From an uncultured bacterium (lineage in GTDB: Bacteria; Actinomycetota; Coriobacteriia; Coriobacteriales; Coriobacteriaceae), in contig CAJMRD010000071.1 in assembly GCA_905215725.1 (NCBI GenBank), forward strand, positions 1 through 10,684: a DNA stretch of 10,684 bases. Direction: 5' to 3'. Below, piece by piece: positions 4,536 through 10,684 of this stretch. Positions within the stretch are counted from its first letter, which is position 1. Each line of letters opens with the position of its first letter. The notes under the pieces are model-generated. The model was not told the DNA's origin, searched no databases, and saw nothing but the letters and a program-made list of their open reading frames with translations. The position numbers were made by a program, and so were the translations under genes.

Positions 4536-7366
4536 TGGCTGCCAAACTCATCGATCTTTCCTTTACGCTCAACGGCCGCAAGGTCAAGGTTCAGATTGCC
4601 CCCGACACCATGCTCTTTGCGCTGCTGCGCGAGCAGGGCTGCGCGTCGGTGCGCTGCGCCTGCGAGACCACCAACTGCGGTCTGTGCACGGTGTGGCTCG
4701 ACGGCGACCCGGTGCTGAGCTGCTCGGTTCCCGCCGCTCGCGTCGCGGGCCGCTCCATCACCACGCTCGAGGGCCTTAAGGCCGAGTCCGAGGCGCTCGC
4801 CCGTGCGATGGCTGCCGAAGGCGCCGAGCAGTGCGGTTTTTGCGCCCCCGGTCTTATCATGAACGTGCTGGCGCTTGCCCGCGCCGCCAAGGAGGACCCG
4901 AGCCTCGTCGCCACGCGCGAGGAGCTCTCGCGCCAGCTCGCCGGCAACCTCTGCCGTTGCAGTGGCTACGAAAGCCAGCTGCGCGCCATTGTGCGCTTCC
5001 TCAACGAGTCCGGCGTACAGGTTGGCTTTGAGATGCCCGAGCTGCCCGTCAACGAGACGAGCTCCGACGGTGTCGCGTACAAGCAGATCACCAAGAAGCA
5101 GCCCAAGAAGGACTCGAAGGCCCTGCTCGAGGGTCGTCCCGTCTACACGGGCGACATGGTGCCCGCCGGCGCCCTGATCGTCAAACTCAAGCGCAGCCCC
5201 TATGCCCGCGCCAAGATCCGCTCCATCGATACGTCGCGCGCGCTGAAGGTGCCCGGCGTCGTGGGCGTCTACACCTACGAGGACGTGCCCAAGCGCCGCT
5301 TTACCATCGCCGGCCAGAGCTATCCGCAGCCGAGTCCCTACGACCGCCTGATTCTCGAGAACCTCGTCCGTTACCAAAACGAGGAGGTGGCGATCGTCGC
5401 CGCCGAGACTGAGGAGGCTGCCGACAAGGCGCTCAAACTCATTAAGGTCGACTATGAGGTGCTTGAGCCGCTGCTCGACTTTACCAAGGCACTCGATAAC
5501 GACATCGTGGTTCACCCCGAGGGCGACGTGACCTTTATGTTCCCGCAGGGCGGCGACGTTGCTCGCAACCTGGTGTGCAGCGGTACCAGCGATTTTGGCA
5601 ACCTGGACGAGGCCTTCGCCCAGAGCGACATTGTCTTTACCCGCACTTACACCAGCCAGGCCACGCAGACCGCACCCATGGAGACCTTTCGCGCCTTCGC
5701 GACGACCGACGCGTTCGGGCGTATTTCGGTGACCACCTCTACGCAGGTGCCCTTCCACGTGCGCCGCATGGTCGCGCAGTCGCTCGACATTCCGCAGTCG
5801 CAGGTGCAGGTCATTAAGCCGCGCATCGGCGGCGGCTTTGGCTCCAAGCAGACGGGCTGCTGCGAGATCTTCGTGGCATTCGTTACCCAGCAGACCGGCC
5901 GTCCGAGCTACTGCTGCTACACCCGCGAGGAGACCATCACCGCGGGCAACTCGCGCCACCAGATGCAGATGACCGTTAAGCTGGGCGCCATGAACGACGG
6001 CACCATCACGGCCATCGATCTGCACACGCTGTCCAACGCCGGCGCGTACGGCGAGCACGCTACCACGACGATCGGCCTTTCGGGCCACAAGAGCCTGCCC
6101 ATCTACAACCATGTGAAGGCGAGCCGCTTTAGCTGGGATGCCGTCTACACCAACACCAACCGCGGCGGCGCGTATCGCGGCTACGGTGCAACCCAGGGCC
6201 AGTTTGCCGTGGAGAGTGCCGTCAACGAGCTCGCCGACATGCTGCACATGGACCCCGCCGACCTGCGCCTTAAGAACATCGTGCGCGAGGGCGAGGTCAT
6301 GCCGCAGTACTACAACGAGAAGCTCAACGCCTGCGCGCTCGACCGCTGCCTGCTGCGCGCGATGGACATGATCGGCTGGCGCGACAGGCCGCTGGCCGTC
6401 GACCTGGGCGACCGCGTGCGAGCCCTGGGCTGCGCGCTCACCATGCAGGGCTCGGGCATCTCCAACGTGGATATCGCCGGCATCGACATGCGCCTGGAAG
6501 AGGACGGCTTTATTACGCTTTCGACCGGCGCCACCGATAACGGCATGGGCGTCGATACGATCCTGGCGCAGATTGCCGCCGAGGAGCTGGGCGTGGAGAG
6601 CTCGCTGATCGTGGTGCGCGGCGTGGACACCGATGTGTCGCCGTTCGATGCCGGCTCGTACGCGAGCTCGGGCACGTACGTGACGGGCCTGGCAGCCAAG
6701 AACGCCGCGACCGAGCTCCGTGAGAAGATTTGCGCCAAGGCTGCCCAGATGTGGGACGTTGACGCCGCCGACGTGGTCTTCGATGGCCAGTACGTGCGTC
6801 TGTCCGACGAGCGTGCCGCGCGCGAGCAGAACCGCTACCTCACGCTGCGCGACTTTGCCAACCTGTGCGTCAAGAACATCGCGGGCGGCGACGCGCTCAC
6901 CTCGCATGCCTCTGCCTGCCTGCCCGTTTCGCCTCCGCCGTTTATGGCCGGCATTGCCGAGGTCGAGGTCGACAAGGCCACCGGCAAGGTGACCGTGGTG
7001 GACTATGCGGCGGCCGTTGACTGCGGCACCGTGATCAACGAGGCGCTCGCGCGCGTCCAGGCCGAGGGCGGCATTGCCCAGGGTATCGGTCACGCGCTCT
7101 ACGAGATTGTCGAGCACGACGACCGCGGCCGCCTGCGCACCGGCAACTTTATGAGCTACAAGCTGCCCACGCGCTTGGATATCGGCAGCATTCGCGTTGC
7201 CTTTGAGCCGAGCTACGAGCCGACGGGTCCGTTCGGCGCCAAGTCGATCGGCGAGGTCGTCATCAACACGCCGCTCGCCGCCGTTGCCTCGGCCGTGGCG
7301 CACGCCACCGGCCACCAGGTGCGCTCGCTGCCCATCACGCCCGAGAAGGCCCTGCTGGGGGAGTAG
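4535..7366 (+). CDS. Molybdenum hydroxylase, fused [2Fe-2S] and molybdopterin catalytic subunit (XdhD-like)
   Basis: A single chain of 943 residues that would hydroxylate a purine, other N-heterocycle or aldehyde at a mononuclear Mo-molybdopterin centre. Residues 1-160 are the iron-sulfur part. The plant-ferredoxin cluster uses C43, C48, C51 and C63; the second cluster uses C100, C103, C140 and C142 (CGFC...CRCSGY). A lysine-rich linker (about 180-200) leads to the catalytic part: RPVYTGDMVP (201-210), IGGGFGSKQ (431-439), GAYRGYGATQ (545-554, R548), a DNGMGVDTILAQIAAEELGV stretch (668-687) and GAKSIGEV (901-908), whose E907 is the probable active-site base. Bovine xanthine oxidase has Glu after GGGFGGK; here it is Gln (Q439), so the substrate is open. 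E. coli XdhD (956 residues) has the same fused layout. GAGGTG at 4524-4529 acts as RBS. No XdhC-type maturation gene is in the window. MobA upstream makes MGD, which this family normally does not use. Confidence 0.92.
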   Translation: MAAKLIDLSFTLNGRKVKVQIAPDTMLFALLREQGCASVRCACETTNCGLCTVWLDGDPVLSCSVPAARVAGRSITTLEGLKAESEALARAMAAEGAEQCGFCAPGLIMNVLALARAAKEDPSLVATREELSRQLAGNLCRCSGYESQLRAIVRFLNESGVQVGFEMPELPVNETSSDGVAYKQITKKQPKKDSKALLEGRPVYTGDMVPAGALIVKLKRSPYARAKIRSIDTSRALKVPGVVGVYTYEDVPKRRFTIAGQSYPQPSPYDRLILENLVRYQNEEVAIVAAETEEAADKALKLIKVDYEVLEPLLDFTKALDNDIVVHPEGDVTFMFPQGGDVARNLVCSGTSDFGNLDEAFAQSDIVFTRTYTSQATQTAPMETFRAFATTDAFGRISVTTSTQVPFHVRRMVAQSLDIPQSQVQVIKPRIGGGFGSKQTGCCEIFVAFVTQQTGRPSYCCYTREETITAGNSRHQMQMTVKLGAMNDGTITAIDLHTLSNAGAYGEHATTTIGLSGHKSLPIYNHVKASRFSWDAVYTNTNRGGAYRGYGATQGQFAVESAVNELADMLHMDPADLRLKNIVREGEVMPQYYNEKLNACALDRCLLRAMDMIGWRDRPLAVDLGDRVRALGCALTMQGSGISNVDIAGIDMRLEEDGFITLSTGATDNGMGVDTILAQIAAEELGVESSLIVVRGVDTDVSPFDAGSYASSGTYVTGLAAKNAATELREKICAKAAQMWDVDAADVVFDGQYVRLSDERAAREQNRYLTLRDFANLCVKNIAGGDALTSHASACLPVSPPPFMAGIAEVEVDKATGKVTVVDYAAAVDCGTVINEALARVQAEGGIAQGIGHALYEIVEHDDRGRLRTGNFMSYKLPTRLDIGSIRVAFEPSYEPTGPFGAKSIGEVVINTPLAAVASAVAHATGHQVRSLPITPEKALLGE

Positions 7367-7395
7367 CGGGTCAGCGAACAAGTCGTAATTGGCGG

Positions 7396-7420
7396 GGCGG
7401 GGCAACTCGTCCCGCCTTTT
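7396..7420 (+). terminator. Rho-independent terminator of the molybdenum hydroxylase operon
   Basis: An 8-bp stem, GGCGGGGC (7396-7403) with GTCCCGCC (7409-7416), contains one G-T pair and has loop AACTC. TTTT follows (7417-7420). The left arm is preceded by a second partly equivalent G-rich copy (7391-7398) that could pair instead. Confidence 0.8.
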
Positions 7421-7478
7421 GCACTCGTGGTGAGGTCGTGAGCCTGTAAAACGTGTGCGTGCGCTTGCCGTTCGTATC

Positions 7479-7487
7479 TGCTATCAT
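7479..7487 (+). promoter_or_regulatory. Extended -10 promoter of tRNA-Leu
   Basis: TGC followed by TATCAT (7482-7487, 5 of 6 to consensus) is an extended -10. The predicted start is near 7494, about 13 bases before the mature tRNA. TTGCCG at 7465-7470 is too close to serve as a -35. By eye only. Confidence 0.5.
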
Positions 7488-7506
7488 TCCTAGTCTGTGC
7501 GCTCAT

Positions 7507-7590
7507 GCGGGCGTGGCGGAATTGGTAGACGCGCCAGATTTAGGTTCTGGTGGGATTCCCGTGAAGGTTCGAGTCCTTTCGCCCGCACCA
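7507..7590 (+). tRNA. tRNA-Leu (anticodon TAG)
   Basis: The acceptor stem GCGGGCG (7507-7513) pairs with CGCCCGC (7580-7586), then discriminator A and encoded CCA. The D-arm contains TGGCGGAATTGGTAGACGCG. The anticodon stem CCAGA/TCTGG surrounds TTTAGGT, giving anticodon TAG, which reads CUA/CUG-type leucine codons. The class II variable arm is TGGGATTCCCG. The T-arm is AAGG-TTCGAGT-CCTT. No terminator with a T-tract is seen between it and tig. Confidence 0.97.
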
Positions 7591-7627
7591 ACGCACTTGC
7601 GTCGGTTCCCGCCGTCGCGACTCTTTG

Positions 7628-7657
7628 TTGCATAAAGGTACCAGCACCTCAGATAAG
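7628..7657 (+). promoter_or_regulatory. Possible tig promoter
   Basis: TTGCAT (7628-7633) and GATAAG (7652-7657), 18 bases apart, could form a weak sigma-A-type promoter with a start near 7664 and a leader of about 15 bases. tig could also be read through from the tRNA-Leu promoter. By eye only. Confidence 0.3.
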
Positions 7658-7669
7658 CTGGGCAGTATG

Positions 7670-7675
7670 AGGAGG
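7670..7675 (+). promoter_or_regulatory. Ribosome binding site deciding the tig start
   Basis: A full AGGAGG lies three bases before GTG 7679 and six bases before the next codon, TTG 7682. The in-frame ATG 7667 overlaps the site itself and has no other RBS, so a non-ATG start is favoured. Confidence 0.7.
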
Positions 7676-7678
7676 AAC

Positions 7679-8980
7679 GTGTTGAACATCACCGCTTCTG
7701 ACGTCAAGGACGCCAAGCTCACCGCTACGGTCACCATCCCGGCCGCCGACGTCGACGCCGCGATCAAGAAGGCCTACAAGGACACCGCCAAGAAGTACCG
7801 CTTCCCGGGCTTCCGCGCCGGTAAGGCCCCCCGTCCGGTCATCGACTCCGCTCTTGGCGCCGAGGCTACCCTCGCTCAGGCCACCAACGACCTGATCGCC
7901 GCCAACGAGCCCGCCGTCCTCAACGAGCTGGACATCGTCCCCACAAAGAATGGTGACTACAAGGACCTCGACCTCGCCAAGGATCACGAGGACTACACCT
8001 ACACCGTCGAGTTCTCCCTGCGTCCCGCCGCTGAGCTCTCCTCCTTCGACGCTGTCGAGATTGAGATGCCCCCTGCGGAGGTCACCGAGTCCGAGATCAA
8101 CAACCAGGTCGAGATGCTCCTCAACTACCGTGCCACCTTCGAGGACGTCGAGGGTCGCGCCGTCGAGGCCGAGGACTACGTCACCGTCGACCTCAAGGCC
8201 GTCGAGAACGCCGACAACTTTGCCGCCGAGGGCCGCATGCTCATCGCCGGTAGCGACAGCAACCCCAAGGAGTTCAACGAGGCCCTGATCGGTGCTAACG
8301 TTGACGACGTCAAGACCGTCACCTGGACCGACGAGGCCGAGGAGGGCGAGGAGGCCGAGACCCACACCGTCGAGGTCACCGTCAAGGGCATCAAGGTCCG
8401 CAACACCCCCGAGCTCACCGACGAGCTCGTCAAGTCCGACTTTGGCTTCGACAGCATCGAGGCCATGCGCGACGCCATCAAGATCGAGATCGAGCAGGAC
8501 AAGGCTTCCCGCCTCCCGGCCGAGAAGGAGAACCGTTGCGTCTCTGCTCTCGCCGAGCGCCTGCAGCTCGAGGAGATGGACGCCGACTACGAGCAGTCCG
8601 TCTTTGAGGAGCTTGGCCAGAACTTCCTGTCCAACCTCGCTGCCCGCGGCATGACGCTGGACACCTGGCTGCCCGCTTCCGGCCTGACCATGGAGCAGTT
8701 CATCGGCGACCTGCACAAGCAGGCCAACGACGTCGCCCGTGAGTCCCTGGCTCTGGACGCCCTCGCCCGTGAGCTCAAGATTGAGGTTACCGAGGACGAC
8801 ATCAACGCCGAGTTCGAGAAGGCCGGCGTCAAGGACGTCGAGGCATCCAAGGCTGAGTTCATCGCCGATGGCCGCATGCCTGCCGTCCGCGAGTCCATCC
8901 GTCGCTCCAAGGCCGTCGACCACCTGGTCGAGAACGCCAAGGTGACCGAGGTCGACGAGACCGCCAAGGACGCCGAGTAA
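7679..8980 (+). CDS. tig: Trigger factor, ribosome-associated chaperone and peptidyl-prolyl isomerase
   Basis: Trigger factor docks near the ribosomal exit tunnel and shields nascent chains. It has 433 residues, the normal length (E. coli 432). The N-terminal ribosome-binding domain carries the signature FPGFRAGKAP (42-51), at the same place as GFRKGK in E. coli. An FKBP-type PPIase domain lies around residues 155-245 (EAEDYVTVDLKAV onward) and contains an acidic loop, DEAEEGEEAE. The C-terminal helical chaperone domain (about 250-433) ends in a charged tail, VDETAKDAE. The GTG start at 7679 follows AGGAGG; TTG at 7682 would shorten the protein by one residue and has better spacing, so the exact start is not settled. 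Coding is extremely biased toward C and G in third positions, typical of a highly expressed gene. tig stands immediately before clpP and clpX, the usual bacterial order, which joins folding and degradation. A long hairpin separates it from clpP. Confidence 0.97.
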   Translation: MLNITASDVKDAKLTATVTIPAADVDAAIKKAYKDTAKKYRFPGFRAGKAPRPVIDSALGAEATLAQATNDLIAANEPAVLNELDIVPTKNGDYKDLDLAKDHEDYTYTVEFSLRPAAELSSFDAVEIEMPPAEVTESEINNQVEMLLNYRATFEDVEGRAVEAEDYVTVDLKAVENADNFAAEGRMLIAGSDSNPKEFNEALIGANVDDVKTVTWTDEAEEGEEAETHTVEVTVKGIKVRNTPELTDELVKSDFGFDSIEAMRDAIKIEIEQDKASRLPAEKENRCVSALAERLQLEEMDADYEQSVFEELGQNFLSNLAARGMTLDTWLPASGLTMEQFIGDLHKQANDVARESLALDALARELKIEVTEDDINAEFEKAGVKDVEASKAEFIADGRMPAVRESIRRSKAVDHLVENAKVTEVDETAKDAE

Positions 8981-9021
8981 TTCTCGCCACCTTGCCCGCG
9001 AGCGCATGTGTGCGCCCGTGA

Positions 9022-9037
9022 TGGGGTAAAGTTATAC
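9022..9037 (+). promoter_or_regulatory. Possible clpP promoter region
   Basis: TGGGGTAAAGTTATAC contains two -10-like hexamers, TAAAGT (9027-9032) and TTATAC (9032-9037), in an otherwise GC-rich gap. No clear -35 is seen. It lies upstream of the 9057-9097 hairpin, so that hairpin would be in the clpP leader. Weak. Confidence 0.25.
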
Positions 9038-9056
9038 ACCGGTTATCCGGTTGCTT

Positions 9057-9105
9057 CGTACGGTGCCAGCCAATGCATAGCATGCGGGCACCGTACGTTT
9101 ATATA
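9057..9105 (+). terminator. Hairpin between tig and clpP, probable tig terminator or clpP leader element
   Basis: A perfect 11-bp stem, CGTACGGTGCC (9057-9067) with GGCACCGTACG (9087-9097), has a 19-base loop that can form a second small stem, ATGC-ATA-GCAT (9073-9083). TTTATATA follows, a poor terminator tract. It lies 77 bases after the tig stop and 46 bases before the clpP start. It may only partly stop transcription and so set the clpPX to tig ratio. Confidence 0.6.
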
Positions 9106-9107
9106 GA

Positions 9108-9118
9108 ACCAATTTGGT
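9108..9118. promoter_or_regulatory. Small dyad ACCAATTTGGT ahead of clpP
   Basis: A near-perfect palindrome, ACCAA-T-TTGGT, lies 25 bases before the clpP start and directly after the TTTATATA tract. It could be an operator or chance. It does not match the CtsR heptad (GGTCAAA) or the CIRCE element. Confidence 0.25.
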
Positions 9119-9143
9119 CCGCAAGAGAGAAATGGAGATGCGT

Positions 9144-9764
9144 ATGATCGCTAAGTTCGATTCCGCCCTCGTGCCATACGTTATCGAGCAGACGCCGCGC
9201 GGCGAGCGCAGCTACGATATCTATTCGCGCCTGCTCAACGACCGCATCATCTTCTTGGGCGAGGAGATCAACTCCGTCAGCGCCAACCTGGTCGTTGCCC
9301 AGCTGCTGCATCTTGAGAGCCAGGATGCCGAGAAGGACATCTCGCTCTACATCAATTCGCCCGGCGGCGAGGTCTACTCCGGCCTGGCGATTCTGGACAC
9401 CATGAACTTCATCAAGCCGCAGGTCTCCACCATCTGCGTCGGTATGGCCGCGTCCATGGCCGCCGTGCTGCTTTCGGCCGGCGCCAAGGGCAAGCGATTC
9501 TGCCTGCCGCACTCCAAGGTCATGATTCACCAGCCCAGTGGCGGTGCCCAGGGCCAGCAGACCGAGATCGAGATCGTGGCCGAGGAGATCAAGAAGACCC
9601 GTCGCGAGCTCAACCAGATCCTGTCCGACGCCTCTGGCCAGCCCATCGAGAAGGTTCAGGCCGACACCGAGCGCGACAACTACCTGACTGCTGCCGAGGC
9701 CCTCGACTACGGTCTGATCGACCGTATCGTCACCTCGCGCGATCTTGCCGCGAAGGAAGCCTAG
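9144..9764 (+). CDS. clpP: ATP-dependent Clp protease proteolytic subunit
   Basis: ClpP is the serine peptidase whose 14-subunit barrel degrades proteins fed by ClpX or other AAA+ partners. The protein has 206 residues, the normal length. The serine-hydrolase triad is S104 (in GMAASMA), H129 (in MIHQPSGG) and D178 (in TERDNYL). The oxyanion-hole and strand motif INSPGGEVYSG spans 70-80. The N-terminal 'LVPYVIEQTPRGERSYDIYSRLL' is typical, and a short propeptide before it is possible. Three in-frame ATGs (9132, 9138, 9144) compete. 9144 is chosen because GGAG (9134-9137) precedes it by six bases, but 9138 with GAGAG (9125-9129) is nearly as good. clpX begins one base after the stop, so the two are cotranscribed and probably translationally coupled. 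Confidence 0.96.
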   Translation: MIAKFDSALVPYVIEQTPRGERSYDIYSRLLNDRIIFLGEEINSVSANLVVAQLLHLESQDAEKDISLYINSPGGEVYSGLAILDTMNFIKPQVSTICVGMAASMAAVLLSAGAKGKRFCLPHSKVMIHQPSGGAQGQQTEIEIVAEEIKKTRRELNQILSDASGQPIEKVQADTERDNYLTAAEALDYGLIDRIVTSRDLAAKEA

Positions 9765-9765
9765 G

Positions 9766-10684
9766 ATGGCAGGAAACATGCAGGACAACTTGGACGAGAA
9801 CGGCAACCCCATCCGCTGCTCCTTTTGCGGAAAAGAGCAGGGCCAGGTCCGTCGCCTCGTAAAGGGCCCGACCAACATCTTTATCTGCGACGAGTGCGTC
9901 GCTGCCTGCTCCGAGATTCTGGAGGAGTCGCTGGCTTCGGACTTTATGGACGCCGCCCGCAACGGCAAGCTGCCGGGCTTCCTCAACGACCACGGCCAGG
10001 CTGCCGGTCAGCCTGCTGTAGATCCTGAGACCGAGGGTTTTGAGCTGGAGGACGACGCCCGCCAGGTCATTACGCATGTGCCGACGCCGCACGAGATCTA
10101 TGACGAGCTTTCGGCTTATGTCATGGGCCAGGAGGACGCCAAGCGCGCCATGTCGGTTGCCGTGTACAACCACTATCGCCGCGTGATCGAGGGCGGCGCT
10201 GCACTTTCGGCCTTCGACGAGGCTGATGGTATGGGCGGCCAGCTCGACGATGATATGGACGAGGTAGAGCTCGCCAAGTCCAACATTTTGCTGCTCGGTC
10301 CTACCGGTACCGGCAAGACCCTGCTCGCCCAGACGCTCGCGCGCATCCTAGAGGTGCCGTTTGCCATCGCCGACGCCACCGCACTCACCGAGGCCGGCTA
10401 CGTTGGCGAGGACGTTGAGAACATCCTGCTCAAGCTCATCAACGCTGCCGATGGCGACATTGAGCGCGCGCAGGTTGGCATTATCTACGTGGACGAGATT
10501 GACAAGATCGCCCGCAAGGCCGAGAACCTCTCCATCACCCGCGACGTGTCCGGCGAGGGCGTCCAGCAGGCGCTCCTCAAGATCGTCGAGGGCTGCGAGG
10601 CGAGCGTGCCTCCCCAGGGCGGCCGCAAGCATCCCCAGCAGGAGCTCATCCCCATCGACACGAAGAACATCCTGTTCATTCTGG
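9766..10684 (+). CDS. clpX: ATP-dependent Clp protease ATP-binding subunit ClpX (3' end outside window)
   Basis: ClpX is the AAA+ unfoldase that recognises substrates and threads them into ClpP. The first 306 codons are present. The N-terminal zinc-binding domain has C18, C21, C41 and C44 (CSFC...CDEC). After a linker come PTPHEIYDELSAYVMGQ, then Walker A GPTGTGKT (178-185), EAGYVGEDVE, Walker B IIYVDEID (239-246) and SGEGVQQALLKIVEG. Before Walker A lies an acidic stretch, 'FDEADGMGGQLDDDMDEVE', longer than the matching loop in E. coli ClpX. The start at ATG 9766 is supported by GAAGGAAG (9752-9759) inside the clpP end. ATG 9778, preceded by AGGA, would drop four residues. The missing part should contain the sensor-2 region and the rest of the small AAA+ domain. 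Confidence 0.97.
   Translation, partial: MAGNMQDNLDENGNPIRCSFCGKEQGQVRRLVKGPTNIFICDECVAACSEILEESLASDFMDAARNGKLPGFLNDHGQAAGQPAVDPETEGFELEDDARQVITHVPTPHEIYDELSAYVMGQEDAKRAMSVAVYNHYRRVIEGGAALSAFDEADGMGGQLDDDMDEVELAKSNILLLGPTGTGKTLLAQTLARILEVPFAIADATALTEAGYVGEDVENILLKLINAADGDIERAQVGIIYVDEIDKIARKAENLSITRDVSGEGVQQALLKIVEGCEASVPPQGGRKHPQQELIPIDTKNILFIL

Noticed and set aside
4532..7405. Open frame of 957 codons on the minus strand, opposite the molybdenum hydroxylase gene
   Set aside because: It mirrors the plus-strand gene in a high-GC sequence where the stop codons rarely appear in the opposite frame. The translation is low-complexity, rich in Ala, Gly, His, Val and Leu with no domain. The plus strand encodes an unmistakable enzyme.
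7570..7590. tRNA-Leu 3' end as an integration site (attB)
   Set aside because: No duplicate of the tRNA end and no integrase in the window; the downstream genes are core housekeeping genes.
7649..9007. Open frame of 452 codons on the minus strand opposite tig
   Set aside because: Repetitive Leu, Gly, Val and Asp composition produced by the strong codon bias of tig on the other strand; not a protein-like sequence.

Overview
The window reads as high-GC DNA from a bacterial chromosome. It most resembles a gut member of the Actinomycetota, class Coriobacteriia (Collinsella-like). That placement is inferred from GC-rich codon use, protein character and gene content; no database was searched. All recognisable genes lie on the plus strand, and nothing indicates a phage, a transposase or a CRISPR array.

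Left part (1-1778), selenium and molybdenum-cofactor functions. The window opens inside the 3' end of selB, the selenocysteine-specific elongation factor. A gap of 36 bases follows and then selC, a complete tRNA-Sec with anticodon TCA, a long variable arm and an encoded GCCA end. selC has its own extended -10 promoter and a strong terminator. Next comes a two-gene unit. The first gene is mobA, a molybdenum cofactor guanylyltransferase. The second encodes a small protein of the DUF3343 / putative Se/S-carrier family with an unusual cysteine-rich N-terminal extension. The four genes fit the supply of a selenocysteine-containing, MGD-dependent enzyme such as formate dehydrogenase, which is not in the window.

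Middle (1779-3450). A gap of 256 bases carries a GGGGACAGGCACC motif, imperfect direct repeats and a weak promoter. It leads to gdhA, a hexameric glutamate dehydrogenase, probably NADP-dependent, which ends in a textbook terminator.

Middle-right (3451-7420). A very large perfect inverted repeat (26-bp arms) lies between gdhA and a two-gene molybdenum hydroxylase operon. The first gene encodes an FAD subunit. The second encodes a single 943-residue chain that fuses the [2Fe-2S] domain to the molybdopterin catalytic domain, as in the XdhD type. The two genes overlap by one base, and a terminator follows.

Right part (7421-10684), housekeeping and protein quality control. tRNA-Leu(TAG) has an extended -10 promoter. 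It is followed by tig (trigger factor), a long hairpin, clpP, and clpX, which runs off the window. clpP and clpX are one base apart and surely cotranscribed. The tig-clpP-clpX order is the common bacterial one and couples nascent-chain folding with ATP-dependent proteolysis.

Most of the window is ordinary chromosome. The points most worth a second look are the cysteine-rich Se/S-carrier-like protein beside selB-selC-mobA, the unusual eighth acceptor pair of the tRNA-Sec, and the giant hairpin upstream of the molybdenum hydroxylase.
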